A DNA stretch of 64,000 nucleotides from Rhizopus sp. PT2906 (Eukaryota; Mucoromycota; Mucoromycetes; Mucorales; Rhizopodaceae). This document shows, piece after piece, positions 1 through 10,560 of this stretch (position 1 is the first letter of the stretch; each line of letters starts with the position of its first letter). The stretch spans positions 310,001 to 374,000 of the forward strand of contig JAMYHX010000002.1 of the NCBI GenBank assembly GCA_025529335.1, written 5' to 3'. Made by a program: the position numbers and the translations under genes. A model generated the notes under the pieces. It did not search any database. It was not told the DNA's origin and worked only from the letters and a program-made list of their open reading frames with translations.

Positions 1-2
1 AC

Positions 3-1118
3 CCCGAAAACCCTTGGAAGCCTGAAGATGGTGGAGCTCTTGAACTCTATCCAGTTATCAAAAAGGGTATCCCCGCATCAGAGCCTACAGTGACCATTCC
101 TCCTCAATGGAATCAATTTGTTATGTTTACTGTTCAACCCGGCCACTCATTCCACTCAGTAGAAGAGGTCATTGGCACGGGTAATCGTCTCAGCATCTCT
201 GGCTGGTTTCATATACCACAAGAAGGCGAAATTGGATACAAGGAACCATCTAATGAAGGAGAGGCAAAGTCTTCGCTTGAGCAACTTCAAGAAGATTCCA
301 GTGACAACTTCACAAAATATCCAGTAGAGGAAGAAGAAAAAGAAACAGTAGGATTAACAGAGGATATGCTGACTGAACTGGCGGAATGGATCAATCCTCA
401 CTATCTGGACCTAAAGATGATCCATAAGCTGTCAGAAACCTTTTTAGATGAATCTGCTGTCCAATGCAAAAAATTCTTGAATGAGACATTGCTTGAAAAA
501 TTAGAACGTATCACACAGCAATATGACGAAGAAGACAAACTAGCCACGGGTAAGGATGGTATTGCACCTCATGGTACAGGCGTACGCGAAGGCTGGGTCG
601 TTCAAGGCCCTCCTCATCGATCTCGTTTTATGATTTCCACTGGCAAAGATGAACTCTTTCAGTACTTGGCCACCAAATTTGAATCTGAAGCATTCCGTCA
701 ATGGTTAAATGCCATTGTACAAATCATGCCAGTTGGCTATCGTGGTCAGATCCGTCGTTTCCGTCCAGGACATGATTATACATTGGCTACAACCAACACA
801 AGAGGTCAGGGAGTGCTGGACGTTACATTTTGCCATGTAAACAAACCTGAATTCTGGGAGGATGGCGATATCGGTGGATATGAGTGTTACATGGCTGCAC
901 ATGATGGCGAAGAGGATCCAGCTACTTATAAAGCGGCTGATGAGGATGGCGAATTATTGAGCTTAGCAGCAGGAAAAAATGAGTTATCTATTGTTCTTAG
1001 AGACCAAGGTGTTATGCGATTTATCAAATATGTCAGTGCAAAAGCCCCTGGGTCGCGCTGGGATGCTGCTTATGAATATGACTTGCCAGAAAACTTTGAA
1101 GAAGAAGAAGAAGAATAG
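3..1118 (+). CDS. TPA1: TPA1/OFD1-family prolyl 3,4-dihydroxylase, C-terminal part
   Basis: The coding sequence runs in from the left edge and has no start here; 371 residues are present, and the frame is open from base 3. It matches the C-terminal oxoglutarate/iron-dependent oxygenase half of Tpa1/Ofd1, which hydroxylates ribosomal protein uS12 and, in fission yeast, controls SREBP turnover. The cues seen are PENPWKPEDGGALELYP at the left edge, the GHSFHSVEEV strand with an iron-ligand-like His, and the later GWVVQGPPHRSRFM and FRQWL segments typical of the C-terminal degradation domain. An acidic low-complexity linker separates the two double-stranded beta-helix halves. The protein ends in a Glu run. 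The catalytic N-terminal domain lies outside the window. No intron is needed in the visible part. The family call is strong; the symbol follows yeast usage. Confidence 0.85.
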   Translation, partial: PENPWKPEDGGALELYPVIKKGIPASEPTVTIPPQWNQFVMFTVQPGHSFHSVEEVIGTGNRLSISGWFHIPQEGEIGYKEPSNEGEAKSSLEQLQEDSSDNFTKYPVEEEEKETVGLTEDMLTELAEWINPHYLDLKMIHKLSETFLDESAVQCKKFLNETLLEKLERITQQYDEEDKLATGKDGIAPHGTGVREGWVVQGPPHRSRFMISTGKDELFQYLATKFESEAFRQWLNAIVQIMPVGYRGQIRRFRPGHDYTLATTNTRGQGVLDVTFCHVNKPEFWEDGDIGGYECYMAAHDGEEDPATYKAADEDGELLSLAAGKNELSIVLRDQGVMRFIKYVSAKAPGSRWDAAYEYDLPENFEEEEEE

Positions 1119-1382
1119 ACTGTATATAGTTGAAATAATAATAAAAAACACATGTTGCATTATTGACTCATTCTATTTTTCATGAGAGAATGGAACTTTG
1201 TTGTAAGGAGCTCAAGATAACGAATAGAAGATCTTACAACGAATAACTTTTTAGGATGTCTATCCGCTCCTTGACACTGGTCCTGTTTTACGAATAACAA
1301 TTCTACATGTAGAATATTGATAGTATATATGTATATATTTATATGCTTAGATTTTATATATTTGCAAGTATTATAGATATTG

Positions 1383-2829
1383 TTAATTAGTAGCTATTCT
1401 ATCAGAGTCAGTGGGACAATATATGGTTTGATTTGCATTAAAGTTAAACACGGATGGTTTTTTAGCTTGCGGTTGAAATAGTTCATTCCATACTATTTTT
1501 GACACCCATTGGTGACCAACTATTCCAGGATGAAAGCAGTCGATATTACTAAGAGTAGATTAGAGCCTGTGATACTTGTTTTATAGTTTACCTAAAGAAG
1601 TTTATAGGAAAGCTTGTCATGTTTAAATTGCTATGCTGATAGACAACAGCAAAGCTATCGTTTTTGTTTTGTTGATATTTTTGATAAATACCAAATAGTC
1701 TCTTGTTGTACTCTATTGGATAAAGAGGTTACATGATGAAAAAAGAAATTACGTGCAACTGTTTACCAACTGCAAGATAATCCATATGCTCTAGGCCGCC
1801 TGGAGTAGAGCCACAGCTACATTCTCTTCTATTTCCGATGGTACTTGTATCATTATTTTTAGGGCGACAGTAAGCCTGCCCAGCAGTAACAGGAAATAGC
1901 TGAGATACATTAAAGGCACCGATGACATTAACCAGTACGCGAGGAACATTGGTTACAATCCTTTCAATAGCAGCGTCCATATGGCTGGCAAATTGATCTG
2001 GTGTAGTAATGTTTGTATATCTACTATCACATGAACTACACATATCGTTACTTCCTATTTGAATGTTGATCATTTTCCAATCATTCTGAAAATCTATTCC
2101 TGCAATATTATGCATCTCTATTTAGACAGTGTTAGTTTTATACATGTGCTATTATATACATATAGAACTCACCAGGTATTAAATAATCCAACTGATGCTG
2201 CAAATTTATAGAGAGTGAGCCACTTAAGGCTGCATTAAGCCGATCTTTTTCAGGTATATCTATAATAATCAAAAAGTCAATCTTATGATACGGCTAAACC
2301 GATTTTCCTTTCAATAATAACGTTACATCTTCCGGGACAACTTCTGACTACAAAACTATGTCAATCACTCTTTCTCTCAACATATTCATCTTCTTTACCA
2401 CTGCAATAAAGGGCAATATGACTATCAATCGAATATCCTTTCAAATTTGGTTGATAATGCTTCACGTAGTTCGGAACTGTTAAAGCGCCCTCATCTCCTC
2501 CTATACTGTAACTCAATCCACGATATTCGTTGAATGAATTAAATGCTGCTAACAGCGGAGGCTGAGACAAGTTTACTCCCATTATACCAAATCCTGCAGT
2601 AATACTAAAGATAACAGCCTTAGTGCGAGGGAAATCGCGTACAATTTCTCGGTTACCTGTCACCTAAGGCACCCATCACCTTTATATCATCTGGCCGAAG
2701 ATCATGGGCACTCGTTGGTGCTGGACGAGGTGAAAGTGCAGGACACATTGATATATGTGTAACATTTAAAGTGTATACATTGAGTGTAAACAGCACAACA
2801 AGTGCAAAAATGGCTGTTAATAGACTCAT
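1383..2829 (-). CDS. GDSL/SGNH lipase, phospholipase B1-like, six exons
   Basis: The rebuilt exons are 2657-2829, 2399-2604, 2173-2259, 1767-2117, 1592-1712 and 1383-1548. All introns are GT-AG and the model closes in frame at 367 residues. The protein starts with a hydrophobic signal peptide (MSLLTAIFALVVL), then a Pro-rich stretch and DLRPDDIKVMGALGDS. All SGNH blocks are present: GDSITAG with the nucleophile Ser, SIGGDEGA, IQIGSNDMC with the Asn, and NIDCFHPG with the Asp-His pair in the last exon. The splice between exons 1 and 2 recreates the GDS serine codon. This is the membrane-associated or secreted phospholipase B1/GDSL class, which cleaves acyl esters of phospholipids. It converges with the TPA1 gene, 264 bp away. 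The junction of exons 2 and 3 is the least certain. Confidence 0.82.
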
Positions 2830-3985
2830 CAATGTACAACAACAACAAGGAAAATGGAAGGAGGTAGAAAAAGAGAAACAATAGGAATGGATGATATACA
2901 TGACGATGACAACATCGACTTTACTAAATTTATTTCTATTAGTGAAACCCTGACGATCGGTCAATGAATTGATTACATATGCTTCGTTTTACTCTTACAC
3001 CTTGTTTAAGTTCATCCTTGTATATTTTAAAATACATGAATGAAATATACACTTAAAGTAAGATGAGTGTTATGCCAAAACTATTACAAAGCGAACTTCT
3101 TTTTATCATTATGCATTATATGTCAAACTCATTTAGATCGTGTCAAATTGATCATCCGCAACTGCCCTTGTATTAAAACGTAAGTAAACCCAAGAAATGG
3201 GAAATATGGGCATTAACTTGCTCTTTAAGAAATAAGTAAAGAGAGAAATAAAGCTAATCTAGTCATGTTTTATATAGGATCTTTAAAAGAATACACATCG
3301 TAAAAGAGGATTCAAACATTATCGGCAGACTGTTTGATACAAGTAGGAGTGCTCCGAAGAAAATTATCAAAGGAGAATAATGCTAGGGCACGTTGCACAT
3401 CCAATGTAAGTGCATTTTATAAAGTCTATAATACATTTTATACTTGCTGTCAAAGCAATACTTTATAAAATATACTTTTAACAGTAACTTTATGAGTATT
3501 TCATAGCAATTTATTGCGAGGCTTGTAGTGTCTTAATATCACCCTTCATTAAAGATAAGCAGTTGACATATGAATAGATTGTAAAAAATATTTGAAGCTA
3601 TAATCGAAAAATACGGTTCATTAGAATAATTAAAGTGTACGGAAACACTGACTATAAAGAGTCTGGTTTTTTGTTTCATTTCATACTTGGGGGAACAATG
3701 AAGGCTTCTGTTATATTTTTGAAAAATCTACTGCTTGTCTTTGAACAGTTGATGAAGAGACTGCTTTAGCAATGTTTCACAACAAAAACAAAACCTTCAA
3801 GAGCACCTTGACGGAAGGCATAAATGGAACATAACCAACATTATGCTTATATAAAAAAAAGTATCTTGCTGGGTGAATCTGTCATTTCAACAGAGTTTAT
3901 ATCATACATTTTTACAAATACAGTACAATAAAAGGCACACACATAGTAGTAGGAAAGTGAGAAGATATTATCTTGTAGAAAAATA
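2830..3985. other. Intergenic, no gene recognised
   Basis: About 1.15 kb of AT-rich sequence between the lipase start and the 3' end of the m-AAA protease. I see no long conserved reading frame, tRNA or repeat copy. It presumably holds the lipase promoter and the protease 3' UTR. Confidence 0.5.
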
Positions 3986-6113
3986 TTAAGGCTATGAAGA
4001 AGAACAATGAGTATGTGTGTATATTCAATATTTTATTACTTACATTAGCAGGATTTCGTCTAACGTATTCATCATATGTAGTATGCTCATCAAATGGTCT
4101 TTTACCCACCAAGTTTTCCATGTCTTCTCTTGTAATGACTTCTTTACTTAGAAGTAACTGCGCTACTTTCTCTATTTCATCTTTCTTTTCTGTTAAGAGA
4201 CGAAGCGTACGATCATAAGCTTCTGAAACAAGTGATCGCACTTCATTATCAATCAATTCTCCAGTCTCTTCAGAAAATGGCTTCTGGAACCTATTTTCAT
4301 TTTGAGGATCGCTGAAGGAGATTGGGCCTATCTTTGCATTCATACCATAGGCTGTAACCTGAGCATATGCCATTTTAGTTACTTTCTGAAGATCATCCTG
4401 TGCGCCGGTTGTGATAGTATTGAAAAAGATCTTCTCTGATACGCGTCCACCTAAAGTCATACACATACGATCTAATAACTGTTTTTTTGAATAGAGGTAC
4501 TGATCTTGTGGCAAATACTGAGCATATCCCAATGCAGCAGATCCACGAGGGATGACAGATACTTTCAACAGTGGGTCTGCATACTTGAGATACCAGCCTG
4601 CAATGGCATGACCAGCTTCATGATACGCCACCGTCTTTTTCTCTTCAGGCGACAGTACGCGAGATTTCTTTTCTAAGCCTGCAATAACACGTTCGATAGC
4701 ATCCTCAAAGTCTTTCTCTTCTACCATATCTTTTCCACGTCGAGCAGCAATTAAAGCAGCTTCATTACATACATTGTGAATATCAGCACCAGCAAATCCA
4801 GGAGTCAATGCTGCTAATCTACGTGCAAGCACTTGTTTGTCCAAGTCAGCTTTAATGGGTCGAAGGTGTACTTCAAATATTTGCACGCGACCATTAATAT
4901 CGGGTCGATCAATAGTAATGTGTCGATCGAATCGCCCTGGTCTTAACAAAGCAGGATCCAGCACATCAGGCCTATTTGTACCAGCCAGAACAACCACGTG
5001 TTGATCAGAATCAAACCCATCCATTTCGACCAAAAGCTGATTCAATGTACTTTCGCGCTCATCGTTGCCGCCGCCAAACTGACCAGCGCCCTTGCCTCTC
5101 GTCTTACCAATCGCATCAATTTCATCCACAAAGATGATACAAGGAGCGTTTTTCTTGGCTGTTGCAAATAAATCACGGACTCGGGAAGAGCCCACGCCGA
5201 CAAACATCTCAACAAACTCAGAGCCAGACACGCTATAAAAGGGAACACCTGCTTCTCCTGCTGTTGCCTTTGCTAAAAGCGTCTTACCCGTACCAGGAGG
5301 ACCGGAAAGGATGGCACCCTTGGGAATCGTGGCTCCCAACTTTTCATACACTGCAGGGTTTTTTAAAAAATTGACAAATTCCATAATCTCTAGTTTGGCT
5401 TCGTCCGCGCCTGCGACGTCTTTAAACGAAATTTTCACCTTGTCTTCTTGGTTGAACCTTTTAGCCTTGCTTTTTCCGATATTAAATATACCACCTGCTT
5501 GCGAACCCCCTGGGCCTTTCTTACTAATGTAGAATAGCATACCAATTAATAACATTGTGGGCGCAAATTGAAGTATCATTTCGGCTACATTGGCTTGGTC
5601 ATGATAAGCAACAGGAATTGCTTCACTTGGTGAAATGCCTAGCTCTCGCTGCGCATTCTCCAAACTTCTTTCAAATGCTCCAACAGAACCAATGGAGAAA
5701 TAGAATACGTTACTGGGAGGTATTCCCATGGAGTGAGCTTCAGGTCGTAGATAGACACGAACCCTTTCTCGATTGAGCACTTCAAGGCGATCAACAAGTC
5801 CTCGATCAAGCAGTTGACTACGAAATGCCTGCCAAGTTAATTCTCGCCCGTCTTCGCCAGGTGAAGCAATCCGGTAGATTATATAGGCGCAAAGTGCTGT
5901 AGCAAAGAGTTCGCTGGTCTTTGGCATCCCTGGTGGTGTCGAGTTGGGTTTTTTATTACTGTTGCTTGAAAAGGGTGTTCTGTCGAAAAAGCTTTGGGAG
6001 CCTTTAGGGTCATTGCTTGGTTTTTTAGTGCTATAGGTTCTAATAGCTACTCTTGCTGTCTGTGGATATCTTTTGGCATAGCACCTTGTGATGCTCAATA
6101 GACGTGATAGCAT
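3986..6113 (-). CDS. AFG3: Mitochondrial m-AAA protease (Afg3/Yta10-like)
   Basis: ATP-dependent zinc metalloprotease of the mitochondrial inner membrane, which degrades misfolded membrane proteins and matures ribosomal protein bL32. The order is: Arg-rich mitochondrial presequence (residues 1-30), first membrane helix near 68-83, intermembrane-space domain, second helix near 178-196, Walker A GPPGTGKT (271-278), Walker B IIFVDEID (326-333), second region of homology with [19 protein letters not shown] (378-396), and the M41 zinc site HEAGH (498-502). The main exon is 4044-6113. After RRNPAN the frame meets a GTAAGT donor at 4043; a 52-bp intron (3992-4043), the size of other introns here, would finish the protein two codons later at 3986-3988. 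If the intron is retained, the frame runs on to 3912 with an unrelated hydrophobic tail, which I think is read-through. The paralogue assignment (Afg3 rather than Yta12) is less sure than the family. Confidence 0.92.
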
Positions 6114-6302
6114 TGAAGAGGGAGGTTGCAGAAATTATTTGAAAGAAAGAAAAAAGAGATGACGTTAGGAATCAACCTCCGCTTTGCCCTTTCAAGGCAA
6201 ATGTAAAATATGTTTATTATGAATACAGTGAGTTTTCTCATACACACACAAAAAAATGACAATGAGATAATAATAGAGAGAGAGAAAAAACAAGCTATTC
6301 GT

Positions 6303-8142
6303 CTAATGCATAAACAGCATACCTGAGCCTTCATAGACGGCGGCAATCTTTTGGATAGCATTGATATAAGCAGCTGTTCTATAGTCTACCTTTTTGATTT
6401 GAGCAGTTTGTCTTGTTTCGTGACATGCTTGAATCATGGTATCTTCAAGACCAGAGTAAACCAGGTCAGCTTCTTCAGCACCATGTACAATGGCCTTTCT
6501 TTCGGCTTCTGTTAAGGGTCTACCAGCATTTTCTTCTACAAGGGCAACTACCTTTGATCGTGCACGCTCATCCCACTTCTTGTTCATACGTCCAAATCGC
6601 ACATGGGATAAATTCTTGAGCCACTCAAAATAGGACACAGTGACACCACCCGCGTTCAAGAGTAAATCGGGGATAATAACCTTGCCACTATCTTCCAAGA
6701 GGGAGTGTGCAGAAGGTGTAACAGGACCATTGGCAGCTTCACCAATGATCTTGGCCTTAATATTGGAAACATTACGCAAACCGATCTGACGTTCGAGAGC
6801 AGCAGGAATTAAGATGTCACATTCAGCTTCAAGAATCTTAGTTGGCTCGTCAATGATTTGAGCAGATGAATCATATCCACGGAAGGTCCTATGGGCACGG
6901 TGGTGCTTATAGAGATTCTCAATGTTCAAACCATTAGGGTCATAGATAGCACAATCCCTTTCACCAATACCTATAACCTTTGCACTAGTATAATAAAAGT
7001 GAGCAACAAAATCGTTGTCAGTAACTATGATAACACTTACCCATTTTCTTCAAAGAATTTAGCAGCATGGTAACCTACATTACCGAATCCTTGGATAACC
7101 ACAGACACATCTTCTATCTTTCCACTAACGCCTGTCTTCTGTTGCACTTCAGGATAGCTAAGAAATTCACGGATACCATAATAAACACCCAAACCGGTGG
7201 CTTCATTACGACCACGTACACCACCTAGTGATAGAGGCTTGCCAGTAACACAACCAGCAGCATTAACATCGCCTATATTGAATTGAGCATATGTATCCAT
7301 AATCCATGCCATTTCTCTAGGTCCAGTGCCAACGTCAGGAGCTGGAACATCAAGGCCAGGGCCGATGAATTTCTTTTGACAGAGCTCCATCGTGTATCGA
7401 CGGGTGATTCTCTCAAGTTGTTCAACTGTGTACTTTGAAGGATCAATCTTGATACCACCTTTAGCGCCACCAACTATAAAATAATGCGTTGAATAACAAT
7501 TAGAGGGACAAAAAAAGGGTTATACACTTACATGGTACATCTACAACAGCACACTTGTACGTCATGAGAGAAGCCAATGCTAACAATAAGCTTGATTTAA
7601 TAATGGCAGTTTGATATGTCTTTTTGATTTTATACCTTCAACTTCTTGCAAATCCACTTCTTCAGAGAAACGGATACCACCTTTGACAGGTAAACGGTGT
7701 CGAGAATGCTGGGCACGATAACCTAAAAATGTTTTATAAACAAAATATGATCAAATGGTAAACATGCTTACCTTCAATAACTTCATACTTTCCGTCTTCA
7801 ATTTCTATCGGAAAAGTGACACGTAGGACACTATCAACAGCACGTAAATGAGCCAATGTATGTGACTGTACGTCACTGAGATTAGCTGCATGATCATAGT
7901 AATTTTCGACGGATTGTAAGAAAGTAGGCTCATCGGGATTACAAGCAGCTTGAGTAGCAGCTAAAAAAAGAAGAACAAAGTTAGGCATTGAACAGCAATG
8001 ATAATAAGAGCATTACCAGTAGTTAAACATCGATAAAGCGTAGGCTTAACTGTTAAGGGGCGAAGAGTGGTACTAAAAGAATGTAAGCTTGATACTTTAT
8101 GAATAAAAAGTCAACTTACGGTAAACGACGTAGAAGAAGCAT
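6303..8142 (-). CDS. NAD(P)-glutamate dehydrogenase, mitochondrial, animal-type
   Basis: Seven exons: 8120-8142, 8017-8072, 7772-7960, 7636-7722, 7532-7579, 7041-7473 and 6303-6984. They give 505 residues in frame. Exon 1 is only 23 bp and begins a basic, Leu/Arg-rich presequence, suggesting mitochondrial import. The catalytic domain shows [12 protein letters not shown] and [23 protein letters not shown] with the substrate and catalytic lysines. The nucleotide-binding fold has [10 protein letters not shown]. The enzyme interconverts glutamate with 2-oxoglutarate and ammonia. The motifs and length resemble the about 500-residue hexameric GLUD class of animals and bacteria, not the 115-kDa Gdh2 of yeasts nor the NADP-specific GdhA type. 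The coenzyme preference cannot be read from the sequence. Its 3' end lies 189 bp from the m-AAA start, on the same strand. Confidence 0.93.
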
Positions 8143-8521
8143 TGGTAAAAGAAGAGAAAAAAATGAATTGTTTTTTTTTAATATAACAGTATCCGCTTTA
8201 AGTATCGTGGGAAATGCCGATCACATTTTCTCACGACGGAGCTTAAATCTATGGCTTCTTTAATCATTTTTGAAACGAAAGATCATTCTTATTGATATAC
8301 ATTAAAGTAGATGATTGTATCACCTTTGGAAAGAGAGGTATTTGCTTCACCATGAAGGTAATGACTGGCTTGAACAAGTGTAGATGAGGTAAATAACAGG
8401 GCTTTTTTTAGTACGTCTTCTTCTTTAGACAAGCTTGAAATTATCAAGTTCTATTGACAATAGGTAAAAGTGCCTTACAGTTAGCCATATATAAATTGAA
8501 CATTTTACTTTAGGCTTTCGA
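8143..8521. other. Upstream region of the glutamate dehydrogenase gene
   Basis: About 380 bp with a T-rich run just before the start codon. No gene or recognisable binding site; it ends where the duplicated segment begins. Confidence 0.4.
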
Positions 8522-9243
8522 TGAACTGGAAAGTGACGGTTGCTTGATTGATCAAATTCATAAGGAGGAGCTGTCAGGGTCGAAAACCATTGCATGCACT
8601 TCTAGCTTTGCTTTCCTCTACTAACTGTGGAACAACACCTGAGAGCCTTTTATTTCCCCCCCCCCTCCTCCGCAATCGGCTCCTTCACCGCTTCCTATCC
8701 ATACAGCTGAAAGTCAAGAATGATAAAGTATCAAGTTGTAAGCTTGTCTTTTCTTTAAAAAAAAAATATGCTAGAAGGAAGAGCAGAGTACACAGTTAGA
8801 TTGAATACGAAAGCATCTACAAGACAGCAACCGAATGAATGAACAACAGTACAATGGATTAGCAGAAATAAACAATGTCAAAAGCAAAGCAACGATACAC
8901 ATATGCCTAAAGCTCTTTCAGCGTTGCGATCCGGAGCACTAAATATAAAGGATAAAAAAGGCATGAAGCCATTACTCATGGATTTGAACGCCTTAATGAC
9001 TAAGGGTTTAATAATGTATTATTATTATTATTATTATTATCAGCGATGATCATCTGTCAATGTTTTCCACTAGAAATACGCCAATTTACATTGTGCAATT
9101 CACCAAGCGAAACTTATGCTTAGCTGCTGGCGCAAAAACTAATTTACCAGTATTTGATTTACAATATAAAGAATACAGTTTAGCAATGTTTACTTAAAAA
9201 GGGAATAAGTAGAATCATAGGTATACAATACAGAATATTACAA
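8522..9243. repeat. Segmental duplication, copy 1, left part
   Basis: Bases 8522-8942 match 16918-17312 with interruptions. The match includes the run from the CTGAAAGTCAAGAATG stretch to the ATGCCTAAA stretch and the final GCGTTGCGATYCGGAGCAC. At 8942/8943 the match jumps to the end of TAF5 in copy 2 (from 19449) and continues to about 9160 (19712 in copy 2). The last about 80 bp before the epoxide hydrolase have diverged. A short frame near 8529-8633 (IHKEELSGSKTIACTSS) is also preserved in copy 2 as IHKEKLSGSKTIAYTF. It may be an old exon, but I recognise no family. Confidence 0.85.
8943..8995 (+). pseudogene. TAF5: Remnant of the TAF5 last exon
   Basis: These roughly 50 bases match the extreme end of the TAF5 coding sequence at 19449-19498 and could still encode MKPLLMDLNA. 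In copy 2 they close an intact gene; here everything upstream of them in TAF5 (about 2.1 kb) is gone, and the last dozen codons are also missing. The left side abuts the sequence that lies just upstream of TAF5 in copy 2, so this is a deletion scar. It cannot function. Confidence 0.8.
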
Positions 9244-10313
9244 TTAGCAAGCATGGTCTGCTTTGTCAAGGAAGTTCTTTAAGAGTTGGTTACATTCTTC
9301 TGGTTTTTCCCAAAGGATCCAGTGACCAGAATCATTGACAAGGTGCATTTCAATACCAGGAATGAATTCAGGCGCTTTGGAGGCTATCTCAGGAGGCAAA
9401 GCAGCGTCCTTTTCGGCCATAACCATCATAGCAGGTTTGTGGATAATAGGATCCAATCCTTTGCATTGCACATAGTTATTATGAGTTTGCTTATACCAGT
9501 TCAATCCACCACGAGCACCACGCTTCTTGTATTGTTCAACATAGTAATTCATGACACTCTCAGGAATCTTTTCATGTCGAGGTCTATCTTCGCGTCCTTC
9601 TGCTAGTGTTCCGTTAATAGCATCAGTCAATGGTTCTTTCATGTCATCAATGGGACGGAAGATACGACAGAAGAATTGTTCAGTATTATTGTTCATATCT
9701 TGCTCAGCCTCAGGTGTGACTAAATAAAGCTGGTATTTAAAGTTTGGGAAAGCCTTTACGATCTCTTCCAAGGTAGTGGGATGTTGTGCAGGAGGAACGT
9801 AGGGTGTGCAGAAACTAGCAAGTGCCTTGACACGTTCGGGATAGAATTGACCGAAGCGCCAGGTGACAGCTCCTCCCCAATCATGGCCAATGACAGTAAC
9901 AGTGGGTATTTGAAGATGGTCCAAAAGACCGGCCAAGTCCTTGCTGACTACACCTAAGCCATACTCTGCTGGATCCTCGGGAGCATCCTAACAAGAAGAT
10001 TAGATAAAAAGAAAAACTAACATGCCAACTTACGGATTCACCAAAACCGCGAAGACTAGGAACAATGACACGATAACCGAGGTTGACGAGGAAAGGGATT
10101 TGTTCTCTCCAGGCAATCCAACTGAATTGGAAGGTAATGATTGATATGTTATACACACAGTTTCACGTAATTAATGACTTACAGGTCTGGCCATCCATGA
10201 ATTAATAACAAAGCCTTATCTGAAGTAGGGTTTTGGTCAACGTAATGTAGACGAATACCGTTGACTTGACAGTATTGATGGTTATAAGAAGCAGGGTTGT
10301 TATGGTCAAACAT
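9244..10313 (-). CDS. Soluble epoxide hydrolase-like alpha/beta hydrolase, copy 1
   Basis: Exons 10183-10313, 10034-10121 and 9244-9987 give 320 residues. The fold cues are LLLIHGWPDL (oxyanion HGWP), YRVIVPSLRGFGES, the nucleophile elbow VIGHDWGGAV with the Asp nucleophile, the acid Asp in MVMAEKDAALPP and the His in DSGHWILWEKPEE. A lid domain lies between. This is the EPHX2 C-terminal type of epoxide hydrolase; the substrate is unknown and could be a fatty-acid epoxide or a xenobiotic. No signal peptide is seen. A near twin lies at 19832-20907 on the same strand. Their upstream halves, introns included, look identical, while the last about 500 bp differ at scattered sites. This copy ends LDKADHAC, against LGRVDPANKL in the twin. 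Confidence 0.9.
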
Positions 10314-10560
10314 GTTTTGATCAATGGAAGGAAAGAAAGAAAAGACTGGTGTAATGCATTTATATTCATATAAAGCATAACTGCGGAATAATTATATCTG
10401 ACAATTCTTCCCTTAATTTTTTATCTTTGAGCCACATATCGCGGAGTAGTGTGACTAAATTATTGTAAGATGTACGACTAAACAGATTTTTATTTATAAA
10501 TTATTAAAACCTCAATTAGGCACACAATTGTAATATTACATCTTTCCCGCCTGAGGCAGT

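Noticed and set aside
2653..2964. Start of the lipase at 2964 (103-codon frame)
   Set aside because: The upstream 45 codons are Cys-rich and unlike the family; the Met at 2829 directly precedes a good signal peptide.
3912..3985. Hydrophobic C-terminal extension of the m-AAA protease
   Set aside because: It follows a GTAAGT donor and is unlike the family; reading through a 52-bp intron explains it better.
8640..8799. 83-codon frame at 8548-8799 as a gene
   Set aside because: It is a different frame from the one conserved in the duplicate copy, and crosses a C-run and an A-run.
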